This document shows positions 43,189 through 52,837 of a stretch of DNA of 64,000 nucleotides, one piece after another. Each line of letters starts with the position of its first letter. The stretch's first letter is position 1. Origin of the DNA: UBA6398 sp963644855 (GTDB taxonomy: Bacteria; Bacteroidota; Bacteroidia; Bacteroidales; Bacteroidaceae); NCBI GenBank assembly GCA_963644855.1, contig CAVIQL010000006.1, forward strand, positions 34,281 through 98,280. Reading direction: 5' to 3'. Position numbers and translations under genes: made by a program. The notes beneath the pieces were generated by a model. It saw only the letters and a program-made list of their open reading frames with translations, was not told the origin of the DNA and made no database searches.

Positions 43189-44214
43189 ATGGAGGTGATA
43201 GACCTTAAACTTATTGTCAGAAAGATATGGGCAAACAGAAAATTATATTGTAAGGTTTTGCCTGTAGTGTTCATACTTTCGTGTGCTTATATATTGTGCA
43301 TTCCGCGTACATACAATTCCAGCCTTAGCCTCGCCCCCGAGATGAACAATAGTTCCAACCTTAGCGGAACAATCGGTTCGTTGGCTTCGTCTTTCGGGTT
43401 CGACCTTGGAAATATGGAAACTACCGATGCTATCAACCCAATGTTGTATCCCGATCTTATGGACGACAATGGTTTTGTGGTAGGTTTGTTTGATATTAAA
43501 GTGGAAACAGTTGATCGTTTGACAAAATGTAGTTATTTCGACTATCTTTCCAAGCATCAGCAAGCTCCTTTTTGGTCTAAGGCTGTAAATAGTGTTAGGA
43601 GGTTGTTTATGAGCAAGGATAATATGGCAAGGAAAGGGGGAGACGAAAATCCTTACTTGCTATCCAAGAAACAAGACGATGTTGCCGGTGCTATTCGCCA
43701 TAACATTTCTATAAGTGTGGATAAAAAGACTGCGGTAATCACGATACTTACAGAAGCACAGGATCCTTTGGTTTGCAAAATCCTTGCAGATTCAGTCAAA
43801 GAGCGTCTGCAGGTGTTCATTACCAATTATCGTACCAGCAAAGCGCGTGTTGACGAGCAATATTACAAGCGACTTATGGCTGAAGCTAAGGAGGAATACG
43901 AAAAGTCGCGTCAACATTATGGTTCGTATGCAGATGCTAATACCGATGTTCAACTTGCCAGTATGCGTTCCAAACAAGAGGATTTGGAAAACGAGATGCA
44001 GTTGAGGTATAATACTTATAGCACTCTGATGGCACAATATCAAGCAGCCAAGGCAAAAGTTCAGGAACGTACTCCAGCTTTTACGGTTGTGAAAGGTGCG
44101 GCACGGCCATTAAAACCTACTGGACCAAAGCGTATGATATTTGTCATAGGAATGTGTTTTCTTGCTACCGTTTTGTTGAGCGTTTACAGTGTTAAGGACT
44201 TAATTGTGAAGTAA
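43189..44214 (+). CDS. Chain-length determinant protein (Wzz family)
   Basis: A 341-residue inner-membrane protein with two membrane segments (about 22-40 and 317-335) and a periplasmic, largely helical domain between them (coiled region 215-295). The Pro-rich stretch before the last segment (GAARPLKPTGPKR) is typical of Wzz. Wzz proteins set the length of polysaccharide chains made by Wzy. No tyrosine-kinase domain is fused. Between the export protein and the flippase, as expected for a Wzx/Wzy pathway. Confidence 0.9.
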   Translation: MEVIDLKLIVRKIWANRKLYCKVLPVVFILSCAYILCIPRTYNSSLSLAPEMNNSSNLSGTIGSLASSFGFDLGNMETTDAINPMLYPDLMDDNGFVVGLFDIKVETVDRLTKCSYFDYLSKHQQAPFWSKAVNSVRRLFMSKDNMARKGGDENPYLLSKKQDDVAGAIRHNISISVDKKTAVITILTEAQDPLVCKILADSVKERLQVFITNYRTSKARVDEQYYKRLMAEAKEEYEKSRQHYGSYADANTDVQLASMRSKQEDLENEMQLRYNTYSTLMAQYQAAKAKVQERTPAFTVVKGAARPLKPTGPKRMIFVIGMCFLATVLLSVYSVKDLIVK

Positions 44215-44239
44215 CAAAAGAAGAAACGCTTAAAATAAA

Positions 44240-45769
44240 ATGGGTGAAGTCAACAAGCTTAAACGTATAACCCAAAACACAATATTGTTGTTTTTCCGCA
44301 TATTGGTATTGACAATCGTCAATCTTTATGCCGTACGTCTGTTGCTTCAAAACCTTGGAGAATGTGATTATGGCATATATAATGCAGTGGCGGGTGTAGT
44401 TACGTTGAGTTCTTGCCTTATCCCAGTGTTTTCCCAAGCAATACAAAGATACTATTCTTTTCTTTCGGGAAAAGGTGAGAGCGAAAGGCTGCAAGCAGTG
44501 TTTTCAACCAGCGTGAATGTAATAGTAGTTCTCTGTGTCGTGTTGCTCATCGTGTTGGAAACTGCTGGTATGTGGATGTTGAACACTCAAATGAAAATAC
44601 CTGCTGACCGACTTTTTGCGGCAAATGTAGCGTTTCAGTTTGCCATGCTCTCTTTTTTCTTTACCTTGTTGCAAATTCCATATACCGCAGCTATTTATGC
44701 TCATGAGGAAATGGGAGTTTATGCCTTGGTGTCGTGTGTGGATTGCATGCTGAAACTTTTGGCTGCATTTCTAATAGGACTTTCGACAATAGACAACTTG
44801 GTGTTTTATTCCCTTAGTCTAAGCATAATATCTTTGACCGTTTTTTTTATTTACAAGGTCTATTCTCGGAAAAATTATAACGAATGTCGTTACAATTATG
44901 TCAGACATAATTTTGAGTACAAAGAACTACTCTCATTTACGGGTTGGTCCATGCTTGGCTCAATAGCTGGAGTGGGACTAATACAAGGCAGCGCCATTTT
45001 GCTCAATATATTTTTCGGACCTCTTGTAAATGCTGCCTTTGCCATTGCAACAAGTATATACAACGCCATTTTGTCTTTGGCCAACAGCATAATTCTTGCT
45101 TTCAGAGCTCCAATGATTAAAGCTTATGCCGCGGGCGAGATGCAATCGCTCAATACTATGTTTTTGATTAGCAATAAGTGTATCCTTTATCTCATGGCTG
45201 CTATCGCAATTCCTTTGTTTTGCGAAATGAAACAGGTGCTGACTTTATGGATAGGCTCTCCTTCTTTCGAAACCGTCATCTTTGCTCGGTTTATTTTGGT
45301 TTACACGATCTGCCTTGCTTTAAGCAGTCCGATAACCACAATAATACAAGCTACAGGAAATATAAAGTATTATTATATCTGCTGCGACAGCATGACTTTG
45401 ATGCACTTGCCTATAGCCTTTATAATGATGAAGTTGGGAATGCCCTCGTATTTCGTTTTGCTTTCAATGCTTGGTGTAATAATAATAGCCCATGCCATAA
45501 GAATTGTCATATTACACAGAAACTACAACACATTCCGTATACGTACATACTTGAAGAACTTCTTGCTACGGGGAATAGTATTGCTGGCCATAAGCTATGC
45601 GGCTACAAGCATGCTAAGGACATATATAGATAGCAATACAACACGCATTGTCGTTAGTTTTTTGGTTTCGCCAACGATAACCTTGGCACTCTTTATCGCA
45701 CTTGGCACAAACAATTCCGAACGAAACCATATAGTGAAAATGGCAACGAAATTTATAAGGAGGAGATAG
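44240..45769 (+). CDS. Polysaccharide flippase (Wzx-like)
   Basis: A 509-residue membrane protein with about 12-14 segments. The opening (RITQNTILLFFRILVLTIVNLYAVRLLLQNLGECDYGIYNAVAGVVTL) is like Wzx/RfbX flippases of the MOP superfamily. It would move lipid-linked repeat units across the inner membrane. It is followed 4 bp later by the polymerase gene. The last codons contain AGGAGGAG, which may act as a ribosome-binding site for that gene. Confidence 0.9.
   Translation: MGEVNKLKRITQNTILLFFRILVLTIVNLYAVRLLLQNLGECDYGIYNAVAGVVTLSSCLIPVFSQAIQRYYSFLSGKGESERLQAVFSTSVNVIVVLCVVLLIVLETAGMWMLNTQMKIPADRLFAANVAFQFAMLSFFFTLLQIPYTAAIYAHEEMGVYALVSCVDCMLKLLAAFLIGLSTIDNLVFYSLSLSIISLTVFFIYKVYSRKNYNECRYNYVRHNFEYKELLSFTGWSMLGSIAGVGLIQGSAILLNIFFGPLVNAAFAIATSIYNAILSLANSIILAFRAPMIKAYAAGEMQSLNTMFLISNKCILYLMAAIAIPLFCEMKQVLTLWIGSPSFETVIFARFILVYTICLALSSPITTIIQATGNIKYYYICCDSMTLMHLPIAFIMMKLGMPSYFVLLSMLGVIIIAHAIRIVILHRNYNTFRIRTYLKNFLLRGIVLLAISYAATSMLRTYIDSNTTRIVVSFLVSPTITLALFIALGTNNSERNHIVKMATKFIRRR
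45758..45764 (+). promoter_or_regulatory. Shine-Dalgarno-like site before the Wzy gene
   Basis: GGAGGAG lies about 9 bp before the ATG at 45774, inside the last codons of the flippase gene. Strong sites of this type are rare in Bacteroidota, so it may be only a by-product of arginine codons. Confidence 0.35.
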
Positions 45770-45773
45770 GAAT

Positions 45774-46832
45774 ATGGCATACATAATAATTTCTCTGTTT
45801 ATAATGGCAGGTTTGTGTTCACTCATCGAGCACCACTTGAAAGAAAACCAACGCAACATGCTAATGCTGTTCTTTCTTTTGACGTTGGTGTTGACCGCCG
45901 GAATGAGAGAAATAGGCGTTGATGCAGATTCCGAGAACTATGAAATGGTATATAGAAACTATTATTCGGCGGTAGCTTCTGAAAACATGGAATTCACATA
46001 CCTTTTGGTGTCGGCATTCTTTAACCTTTTCACGAAAGATGTACACTTTTTGTTCTTGACTTACGCTCTGCTTGGTGTCGGCTTGAAAGTTATGGCAATA
46101 CGCCGAACTACAGAATTGACATTCCTGGCACTCGCTACTTACATAAGTTTCTACTTCTGTGTTCACGAAATGACCCAAATCAGAACTGGCGTGCTTTCGG
46201 GCTTTTTCTTGCTCTCACTGATACCTTTGGCCGAAGGCAAACGGAAATTAGCCTTGCTGCTTATAATCATAGGTTCGTGCTTTCATGTCTCAGGATTAAT
46301 ACTTCTACCTTTGTTGTTACTCAATAACAAAGAACTCCGTGGGAAACGAAAAATGTTTTGGAATTGTGTAATACCAGCCGGATACGTGATGTATCTTGTA
46401 GGAGTAGGTATTCTAATGTTGTTTGATATTCCGTTTATCGGTGCCAAGTTGGCAAACTATCAGCAAGCAGAAGAAGCCGGGCAATATGCGGCTGGAGTAA
46501 ACGTACTTGGACCATTGTATCTTCTTAATGTAGCAATATATTATTACCTAATGTACTTTTCTAAAACCATTACTCAGCGCAACAAATATTTCCCCTTAAT
46601 CATGAAAGTCTTTGCAATCGGAATGTTCGCGTTTGCCTCGCTGTCATTTGTTACAGTCATAGCTATGCGCATCAGTTTGCTTATAAGAGTAGTAGGAATA
46701 TTGTTGTTCCCTTGTATAGCCTATACCATTTCGCCTAAATGGGTAGGCATAGTGGTGGTTTTGCTGTTAGGGCTAATCTATATGAATTATGGTCTCAATT
46801 ATATAGACTTCCCATTCTTGTGGAAAGTGTAA
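45774..46832 (+). CDS. EpsG-family polysaccharide polymerase (Wzy-like)
   Basis: A 352-residue membrane protein with about ten segments. The short motif AGMREIGVDADSENYEMVYR after the second segment, with its Arg and Asp, is characteristic of the EpsG family. It would join repeat units on the periplasmic side. Like most Wzy proteins it is poorly conserved, so the assignment rests on this motif and on its place between the flippase and glycosyltransferases. Confidence 0.88.
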   Translation: MAYIIISLFIMAGLCSLIEHHLKENQRNMLMLFFLLTLVLTAGMREIGVDADSENYEMVYRNYYSAVASENMEFTYLLVSAFFNLFTKDVHFLFLTYALLGVGLKVMAIRRTTELTFLALATYISFYFCVHEMTQIRTGVLSGFFLLSLIPLAEGKRKLALLLIIIGSCFHVSGLILLPLLLLNNKELRGKRKMFWNCVIPAGYVMYLVGVGILMLFDIPFIGAKLANYQQAEEAGQYAAGVNVLGPLYLLNVAIYYYLMYFSKTITQRNKYFPLIMKVFAIGMFAFASLSFVTVIAMRISLLIRVVGILLFPCIAYTISPKWVGIVVVLLLGLIYMNYGLNYIDFPFLWKV

Positions 46833-46892
46833 AGTTGTATCGCAATCAAAAACAGAGCCCTCGTTTATCAATCGAAATAGAAAAATAAAAAT

Positions 46893-48041
46893 ATGAACGC
46901 AAGAATAATAGCATTATATTTACCACAGTTCCACCCAATTCCCGAAAATGATAAATGGTGGGGAAAAGGATTCACAGAATGGAACAACGTAGTAAGGGCA
47001 AGACCTCAATTTAAAGGTCATTATCAGCCTCATCTTCCTGCTGATCTTGGCTTTTACGATTTGCGCTTGCCCGAAGTGCGTCAGCAGCAAGCTGATTTGG
47101 CTCGCGAGGCAGGTATAGAAGGTTTTTGCTACTACCACTATTGGTTTGGCAATGGCAAACAATTGCTTCAACGGCCTTTTCAAGAAGTCTTGGAGTCAGG
47201 CAAGCCTGATTTCCCTTTTTGTATTTGCTGGGCCAACCATGATTGGACAAACAAGACATGGGTGAGGGGCAAAAGTATCCATCGGGATTCTATGATAATG
47301 AAGATGGAATACTCTATGGAGGACCACATTGCCCACTTTAAAGCTTTACTTCCTGCTTTCCGAGACAAAAGATATATCACAGTGGACGGCAAGCCTCTTT
47401 TTGCAATATATCAGCCCAAAGCTATTCCTGAAGTGGAGAAATTTATAGAGTTGTGGCAAAAAATGGCAAGAGAAAGCGGACTACCGGGTATTCACTTCGT
47501 GGGTTATACCGTAAACTCTTCGGGACGTTCTGCCAAGGGGGGTAAATTGTCTTTGTGGGCTACGGACGAAGCTTCGGAGTATTATCAATCTGTTTTGAAT
47601 TTAGGTTTCGATGCTGTGATATCAACAGGACTTTCAAGGGCACAGTCTATAAGCAAGGGCAAACTTAAGATGCTTTTCTATTTTCTTACAAAAAACAGTT
47701 TTCTACCTACTTCTAATATCTGCGACTATAGCGAGGTTATGAAGCACTACTATGTTGAAGAAGATGCGTGGGAGAATGTCTACCCAACACTTTTGCCTCA
47801 ATGGGATAGAACTCCGAGAGCGGGCAAAGCTACCAATCCGTTGATTAATGCAACGCCCGAGAAATTTCAGAAGACTATCGAAGACGCTTTGGGGTTAATC
47901 AAAAATAAGTTGCCCGAGCATCAAATTCTATTTCTTAAAGCGTGGAACGAATGGGGTGAAGGAGATTATGTAGAGCCAGACGATCGTTTCGGACATGGTT
48001 GGCTTGATGCAATTAAGAGGGCATTGGAAAAACAACCTTGA
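46893..48041 (+). CDS. WbsX-like glycosyltransferase (GH99-like fold)
   Basis: A 382-residue cytosolic protein. The N terminus (ARIIALYLPQFHPIPENDKWWGKGFTEWNNV) and later FCYYHYWF, FPFCICWANHDWTN and FLKAWNEWGEGDYVEPD are the signature blocks of WbsX proteins, which share a fold with GH99 enzymes and occur in O-antigen and capsule loci. Thought to add a sugar to the repeat unit; the donor and acceptor are unknown. No signal peptide. Confidence 0.92.
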   Translation: MNARIIALYLPQFHPIPENDKWWGKGFTEWNNVVRARPQFKGHYQPHLPADLGFYDLRLPEVRQQQADLAREAGIEGFCYYHYWFGNGKQLLQRPFQEVLESGKPDFPFCICWANHDWTNKTWVRGKSIHRDSMIMKMEYSMEDHIAHFKALLPAFRDKRYITVDGKPLFAIYQPKAIPEVEKFIELWQKMARESGLPGIHFVGYTVNSSGRSAKGGKLSLWATDEASEYYQSVLNLGFDAVISTGLSRAQSISKGKLKMLFYFLTKNSFLPTSNICDYSEVMKHYYVEEDAWENVYPTLLPQWDRTPRAGKATNPLINATPEKFQKTIEDALGLIKNKLPEHQILFLKAWNEWGEGDYVEPDDRFGHGWLDAIKRALEKQP

Positions 48042-48110
48042 AGTAAGAAGATTTGTGTGGATATCTATTTCTCGAAAGATAGACTGTCAGGCGTGTAAAG
48101 AACAACAATA

Positions 48111-49139
48111 ATGCAAAAACGGGAAAAAATATTAGTCTTGGGCTATTTGGGCAAGCGCTCGCATATCATGGAGGGACAATCAGTCAAGACACGCAATATT
48201 TCTCGACTATTGAAGGAAATGGGGTGTCGTGTGTCAGAATTTGATACGGAGTCTTTTAGATACGATCCTTGGGCTATCGCGAAAATGTTTGCGCGGCTTG
48301 CGTGTTGCAACAAGGTATGTGTGCTTCCGGCTCACGGCAATTTAAAATGGATAGTCCCTGTAATATATATATTGTCCCTTGTGTTTAGGTACAAAGTATT
48401 TCTGTTTACCATTGGTGGCAGATTGCACATATATCTTAAATCATTGCCTTTTCATCGCTTCTTTCTCGGGCGCATAGGTAGGATTTTCAATGAAACCCAT
48501 CTGTTGGGGCGCAATCTTAATGAGTTGTACGGATACGAGAACCTTACATTCTGTCCCAATTTCAAGTTTGTAGATTTCCACCCTACGATGCATCACACAC
48601 CAAACCATTTGAATTTGGTGTTTCTTGCGCGTATTGTGGCTGAAAAAGGGCTTGACGTGATTTTTGCCTACTGTGATTTTTTAAAGAGAAACAATCGTGA
48701 TGATGTTACGATTGATTTCTATGGAATGATTAGCCCCAAAGACAAAGATTATTTTGTTTCGAAAGTTTCGGAATATGAGTTCGTGGATTATAAAGGCGTT
48801 GCAGAGCAGGAAAATATTCCTGCAATTCTCGAAAAGTATGATGCCATGATGTTTCCTACCCATTTCCCCACAGAAGGAATTCCTGGCAGCGTGCTCGATG
48901 CTTATATTGCGGGAATTCCGGTGGTTGCTACAAATTGGGTATATGCTTCCGAATTGATAGATGACCATAAGACTGGTATCATAATTCCTTTTACAAATTG
49001 CTCGGAAGACTTTATTAAAGCTTGCGACTATTTGTTGAATCACGAGGACGAATTGTGTATGATGAAGAAGTTGGCTGCGGAGAAAAGCAAGATATATCGC
49101 GCCGACAATGTCAAAAACATTCTGAAAGAGTATTTCTAA
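48111..49139 (+). CDS. Glycosyltransferase, GT4-like
   Basis: A 342-residue cytosolic enzyme with the GT-B fold. The C-terminal domain shows NLVFLARIVAEKGLDVIFAYC and the donor-binding end FPTEGIPGSVLDAYIAGIPVVATNW with the conserved glutamate of the E-x7-E motif. It would add a nucleotide-sugar residue with retention. Sugar specificity cannot be read. Between WbsX and an acetyltransferase gene in the same direction. Confidence 0.9.
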   Translation: MQKREKILVLGYLGKRSHIMEGQSVKTRNISRLLKEMGCRVSEFDTESFRYDPWAIAKMFARLACCNKVCVLPAHGNLKWIVPVIYILSLVFRYKVFLFTIGGRLHIYLKSLPFHRFFLGRIGRIFNETHLLGRNLNELYGYENLTFCPNFKFVDFHPTMHHTPNHLNLVFLARIVAEKGLDVIFAYCDFLKRNNRDDVTIDFYGMISPKDKDYFVSKVSEYEFVDYKGVAEQENIPAILEKYDAMMFPTHFPTEGIPGSVLDAYIAGIPVVATNWVYASELIDDHKTGIIIPFTNCSEDFIKACDYLLNHEDELCMMKKLAAEKSKIYRADNVKNILKEYF

Positions 49140-49173
49140 AACGAGGGTAAAGACTATTTACATTAAGATAGGC

Positions 49174-49740
49174 ATGAACAAGTATAAAGTTTTTCTCAAT
49201 ATTCCGCGCATCTTGCCCCATTTGGTTTGCTACATGCTTTGCAAAAGCAAGCGCGATATCATAAACAAGGATATTTTGGTGAGACCTCCGTATCGGGGCA
49301 AGACTATTCGCGGCAATTTTCTTGGGTGGCAATTATGCTGCACCTTGATAGATGCGGCTGAGTTCCGTAATCTTTTTTACATGCGCTTGGGAATTGTTGG
49401 CCATTTGCTGAATGTTTTTCTGCCCAAGATAAGTTCCATGAGATTGTCCCGGCATATTGCCGAAGGTTTCTGTCCAATTCATAGCTATTCCACGATAATT
49501 AATGGCGGGGCAAGAATTGGGCGCAATTGCACCGTTTATCATTGCGTTACCATTGGCGTTGAGAAAACCGGTGTGCCGGTAATCGGAGATAATGTAACTA
49601 TTGGGGCGGGCGCTATCTTGATGGGTGGCATCAAGATAGGGAATAATGTGAACATTGGTGCGGGAGCGATTGTCGTAAACGATGTTCCCGACAATTCTAC
49701 CGTGGTTTGCGAAAAAGCCCGAGTTATTTGCCGTAGTTAA
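49174..49740 (+). CDS. Serine-acetyltransferase-like left-handed beta-helix acetyltransferase
   Basis: A 188-residue protein. The N-terminal half is helical. The C-terminal half has the hexapeptide repeats of a left-handed beta-helix (INGGARIGRNCTVYHCVTIGVEKTGVPVIGDNVTIGAGAILMGGIKIGNNVNIGAGAIVVNDVPDNS), like serine acetyltransferase. Such enzymes in polysaccharide loci O-acetylate sugars. It converges on the next gene and overlaps its end by 17 bp. Confidence 0.85.
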   Translation: MNKYKVFLNIPRILPHLVCYMLCKSKRDIINKDILVRPPYRGKTIRGNFLGWQLCCTLIDAAEFRNLFYMRLGIVGHLLNVFLPKISSMRLSRHIAEGFCPIHSYSTIINGGARIGRNCTVYHCVTIGVEKTGVPVIGDNVTIGAGAILMGGIKIGNNVNIGAGAIVVNDVPDNSTVVCEKARVICRS

Positions 49741-50626
49741 GGTCAACTTTTTGCCCCATTTCCAGCAATGCCGACGGAGTGAAATAGTTCATCATTCCTC
49801 CCAGTGAGGTGAATGTCAATTCTCCGAAGTAAACTTTGCCGTCAATGTCGTAGAAGTCTACGCGTACTTGTGGGAATGGTTTTGCCAATATGCGGGCATA
49901 TTCTTCCATAACCTCCAATCCTTTGGGGCAGGGTAGGCTTGTTTTGCGAATATGATAGTGTTTGTTTTCCTTCAATAGGTCTGAGCGGTTGTTCCAACGC
50001 AAATCATAGCAGGAAAGTTCGGCTTCTCCTCCGCTTTTTCGGTTTGAAACTAACATAAATACGTATGGTTCTCCGTTGAAACACCAAAGTTTGTAGTCAA
50101 CGATAGATTTCTCGCCTTGGGGAACAGGTAGCAATTCTTCGGCAAACACTTGTGGTTTGATGTCGCGGTATTGTGGTTCGGCTGAAAGCGCACCGATGTT
50201 TTTTTGCGTCAGCCATTTTTCTGCTTTTTCCTTTAATTCTGCAATTTCTTGTGCCGACAGATTTTTCTTGTCATAGACAGGAATGTTTGTTCCTTTGCCA
50301 TCGCCGTTATTTGATTTGAGCATAAACGAATTTGGTAGCTTCTCCAAATCAATTTGTGCTGCGTTGTCCCATGCCACATACGATGGAATGAGAATTTTCT
50401 CCAGTCCGCACTTTCTTACATAGTCTTTCACCTTCACCTTGTCTGCCAATTCGCTCCACATAGAGGTGTCGGTATAGAGTTTTTGGTAAAGTATTTTTTC
50501 GTTGAGGTCTTTGGGGTGTTTAAGGTTCGGAAAACGTTTGAATCTTAAAGCATATCTGATGTACACTACCGCTATTGGAAAATGCACAAGTATTGTCGCC
50601 AGTATGTTTTTTATCTTAATTGCCAC
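49724..50626 (-). CDS. TupA-like ATP-grasp protein
   Basis: A 300-residue protein with the ATP-grasp pattern of TupA-like proteins: KHPKDLNEKILYQKLY at the N terminus, LPNSFMLKSNNGDGKG (nucleotide-binding lysine loop), VDYKLWCFNGEPYVFML, and VRVDFYDIDGKVYFGELTFTSLGG near the end, with the Asp and Glu that bind magnesium. The family ligates amino acids to, or otherwise modifies, surface polysaccharides. It lies on the opposite strand, paired end to end with a GH16 gene (1-bp overlap), within the exopolysaccharide locus. Confidence 0.87.
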   Translation of the reverse strand: MAIKIKNILATILVHFPIAVVYIRYALRFKRFPNLKHPKDLNEKILYQKLYTDTSMWSELADKVKVKDYVRKCGLEKILIPSYVAWDNAAQIDLEKLPNSFMLKSNNGDGKGTNIPVYDKKNLSAQEIAELKEKAEKWLTQKNIGALSAEPQYRDIKPQVFAEELLPVPQGEKSIVDYKLWCFNGEPYVFMLVSNRKSGGEAELSCYDLRWNNRSDLLKENKHYHIRKTSLPCPKGLEVMEEYARILAKPFPQVRVDFYDIDGKVYFGELTFTSLGGMMNYFTPSALLEMGQKVDLNYGK

Positions 50627-51459
50627 TATATTCTTTGATACACCTTTATCCAGTCGAATTTTGTTTCATACACCTTATGAATGTCTTGCTTCATGTCGTG
50701 TACGCCATTGCCTACGCTTTGGTTGAGAAGAATGAAGAAGTTGTCGTCAAAAGTCCATTGGTTCTTTTGTAGCAGAGTCTTGCTTTCCGACTTGTAGTAT
50801 GCGCCCACTTCTTCGTCGTCAACGGTCCATTTTACATATGTCGGTGTCCATTCTATGCCGTATACGTGCCATTTGGTAACGTCTACCTTGTGGGTGAAAC
50901 TATTGCGCAGACCGTGGCGCGGATTGTCGAGTGTGTATTGGGTGTGAATGTTATGGTTTGAAATCTTTTTCTTTCCAAACATTTCCACCACGTCGATTTC
51001 TCCATAGGGAGCCTTATTACCCGATTTTTGTTGCCTTCCGAGCCACGCAGCAGGGAAATTACCGTCTATCACATTGGTTTTCATTCTCACAAGAAGTTTG
51101 CCATATTTGAACGAATACTTGTCTTTTGTCCAAATAGCCCCTGTGAGCATACTTGCCGTGTCGGTTTTTAGTTTTGTGTTGGGAATTGCCCTACACACGA
51201 GCTTTCCTCCCTGAATATATACCACGTCTTTTGAATCGCTAACCCATCTGTTCCACAAACTGCTGTATCTTTGACACCGACTCCATTTGGTAGAATCGGG
51301 CTGTGAACCGTTGGGCTGGTTAAATTCATCGCTGAACACCAAACGATAAGCGGGCGTTTCGTTTACTTGGCGCGCCGAAGCCTGGTTGGTAACAACCACC
51401 GAAAAGCCCCCGGCAAGCACCAGAAATGCTGCCGCTATCAAGAAATGTTTTTTCTTCAT
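50626..51459 (-). CDS. Secreted glycoside hydrolase, family 16
   Basis: A 277-residue secreted enzyme. After an N-terminal signal or anchor (about 1-28) comes a beta-jelly-roll with the catalytic motif GEIDVVEM (E-x-D-x-x-E, about residues 154-161), preceded by FPAAWLG and followed by WHVYGIEWTPTYVKWTVDDE, as in laminarinases and lichenases. It cuts beta-1,3 or beta-1,4 linkages. In this locus it may trim or release the polysaccharide, or protect the cell from jamming during secretion. It overlaps the TupA-like gene by one base. Confidence 0.9.
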   Translation of the reverse strand: MKKKHFLIAAAFLVLAGGFSVVVTNQASARQVNETPAYRLVFSDEFNQPNGSQPDSTKWSRCQRYSSLWNRWVSDSKDVVYIQGGKLVCRAIPNTKLKTDTASMLTGAIWTKDKYSFKYGKLLVRMKTNVIDGNFPAAWLGRQQKSGNKAPYGEIDVVEMFGKKKISNHNIHTQYTLDNPRHGLRNSFTHKVDVTKWHVYGIEWTPTYVKWTVDDEEVGAYYKSESKTLLQKNQWTFDDNFFILLNQSVGNGVHDMKQDIHKVYETKFDWIKVYQRI

Positions 51460-51482
51460 CAGTATTCCGTTTCTCTTGCATA

Positions 51483-51490
51483 CAAAGTTA
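51483..51490 (-). promoter_or_regulatory. -7 promoter box of the GH16-TupA pair
   Basis: CAAAGTTA on plus is TAACTTTG on minus, 24 bp before the GH16 start. The pair therefore seems transcribed apart from the main exopolysaccharide operon. Confidence 0.55.
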
Positions 51491-51677
51491 AGGGTATTTC
51501 AAGAATTAAACCAAGAATAAGCACGATTAATTGCGCCTTGACCCAAAATTGCTTCGATTGCGCAACTTATTTTGGGCATCATAGACAACGGCAAAGAGTA
51601 GGGGATTGCGCAACATGCATTGGGGCACATTGAAAAGCGTTTCATAGTTAGTGTCGCCCCAATTGCCCATGTCGCAA

Positions 51678-51714
51678 AAATTCCAAGCCTTGGAATTTAA
51701 ATTAGGTCAGACCT
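51678..51714. repeat. Type II palindromes
   Basis: A perfect 21-bp palindrome (51678-51698, arms AAATTCCAAG / CTTGGAATTT around one C) is followed by AAATT and the perfect palindrome AGGTCAGACCT (51704-51714). It lies directly before array J. Confidence 0.75.
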
Positions 51715-51722
51715 CGTTTAAA

Positions 51723-51812
51723 ACGATATAGGACATCGTAAAAATAATATCAGACATTATTTAAAAAAGGTCCGATATTATTTAAAAAAGGTCTGACATT
51801 GTTTTTGCAATA
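51723..51812 (-). repeat. 21-bp palindromic array J (3 units)
   Basis: An arm CGATATAGGACATCGTAAAAA precedes units at 51745, 51766 and 51787, exactly 21 bp apart, then GTTTTTGCAATATTTT. Two units carry AAGGTC (minus orientation). With the type II palindromes it fills the gap between the divergent GH16 and GT2 genes; the remaining 51813-52007 shows no recognisable gene or clear promoter box. Confidence 0.85.
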
Positions 51813-52007
51813 TTTTATTTTAGTTTGCGTATGTAGAGAATCGAACATAATGGCGCGAGTATCACCCACTTACTTAAAACTCTGTTGCGCACAATGTTTT
51901 TGCCGCGTTTTTTTCTTCAAATAAATTCTGTCAATGAGGTAATATTAGCATTTTTTAGACGTTAATACCATTGTATGAACTTTGTTTTAATTGTACGCGA
52001 CTAAGAA

Positions 52008-52799
52008 ATGGGAGTACTGGTATCTGTAATAATGTCCACTTACAACAGCGGCGAGAGCGCTGCTGTCAGCATACGGAGTATCCTTTCCCAAACATACAGC
52101 AACCTGGAACTCTTGGTAACCGATGATGGCTCTACCGATTCCGCCACATTGCAGTTGCTAAACGATATGGCACGGCAAGACAGCCGAATAAGAGTGTTTT
52201 TCCAAAAAGAAAACCTTGGTCCCGGCAGCGCGAGAAACAATTCCATTCGCGAGGCACGAGGTCGTTACATCGCTTTCTGCGATAGCGACGATTGTTGGGA
52301 CGCTCAAAAATTGGAGAAACAGATAAGTTTCATGGAAAAACACCAAGTGGGACTTTCTTATACCTCTTATCTGCGCGTGAAACCCACGGGCGAAAAAGAA
52401 GCAATAGTAATTGCGCCCGAAACAATGACTTTCGGCAAATTGCAAAAGGACAACAAAATCGGACTTTCCACTGCCATTTACGACACACAACTTCTTGGCA
52501 AAAAATATTATATGCCTTTGCTTCGTAAACGCCAAGATTGGGGGCTCACCCTCGGCATATTGCACGATTGTAAACTGGCAATGGGAATGAAAGAGCCGCT
52601 CACACTTTATATGATAAGAAAAGGTTCTGTTTCGCGAAACAAGATGTCGCTCGTGAAGTACAACCTTGCCATCTATGAGCAGGTTCTGGGATATTCCAAA
52701 CCCAAGTCGGTGCTGAAGTTCTGCTTTGTTTTCATGCCAAACTACATTTTCAAACGCTTGAAGACTCGTTGGGACAGCCACAAATACCTTAAAAACTGA
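52008..52799 (+). CDS. Glycosyltransferase, family 2
   Basis: A 263-residue cytosolic GT-A enzyme. It opens VSVIMSTYNSGESAAVSIRSILSQTYSNLELLVTDDGSTD and has the metal-binding DSDD (FCDSDDCWDAQKLEKQ), the hallmarks of family 2. It transfers one sugar to the growing lipid-linked unit; specificity is unknown. A basic C-terminal segment may touch the membrane. Followed by two sugar-transferase genes. Confidence 0.92.
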   Translation: MGVLVSVIMSTYNSGESAAVSIRSILSQTYSNLELLVTDDGSTDSATLQLLNDMARQDSRIRVFFQKENLGPGSARNNSIREARGRYIAFCDSDDCWDAQKLEKQISFMEKHQVGLSYTSYLRVKPTGEKEAIVIAPETMTFGKLQKDNKIGLSTAIYDTQLLGKKYYMPLLRKRQDWGLTLGILHDCKLAMGMKEPLTLYMIRKGSVSRNKMSLVKYNLAIYEQVLGYSKPKSVLKFCFVFMPNYIFKRLKTRWDSHKYLKN

Positions 52800-52837
52800 C
52801 CGCCCTGCTACACAAATTTAAAAAGGTGAAAGAAAAC

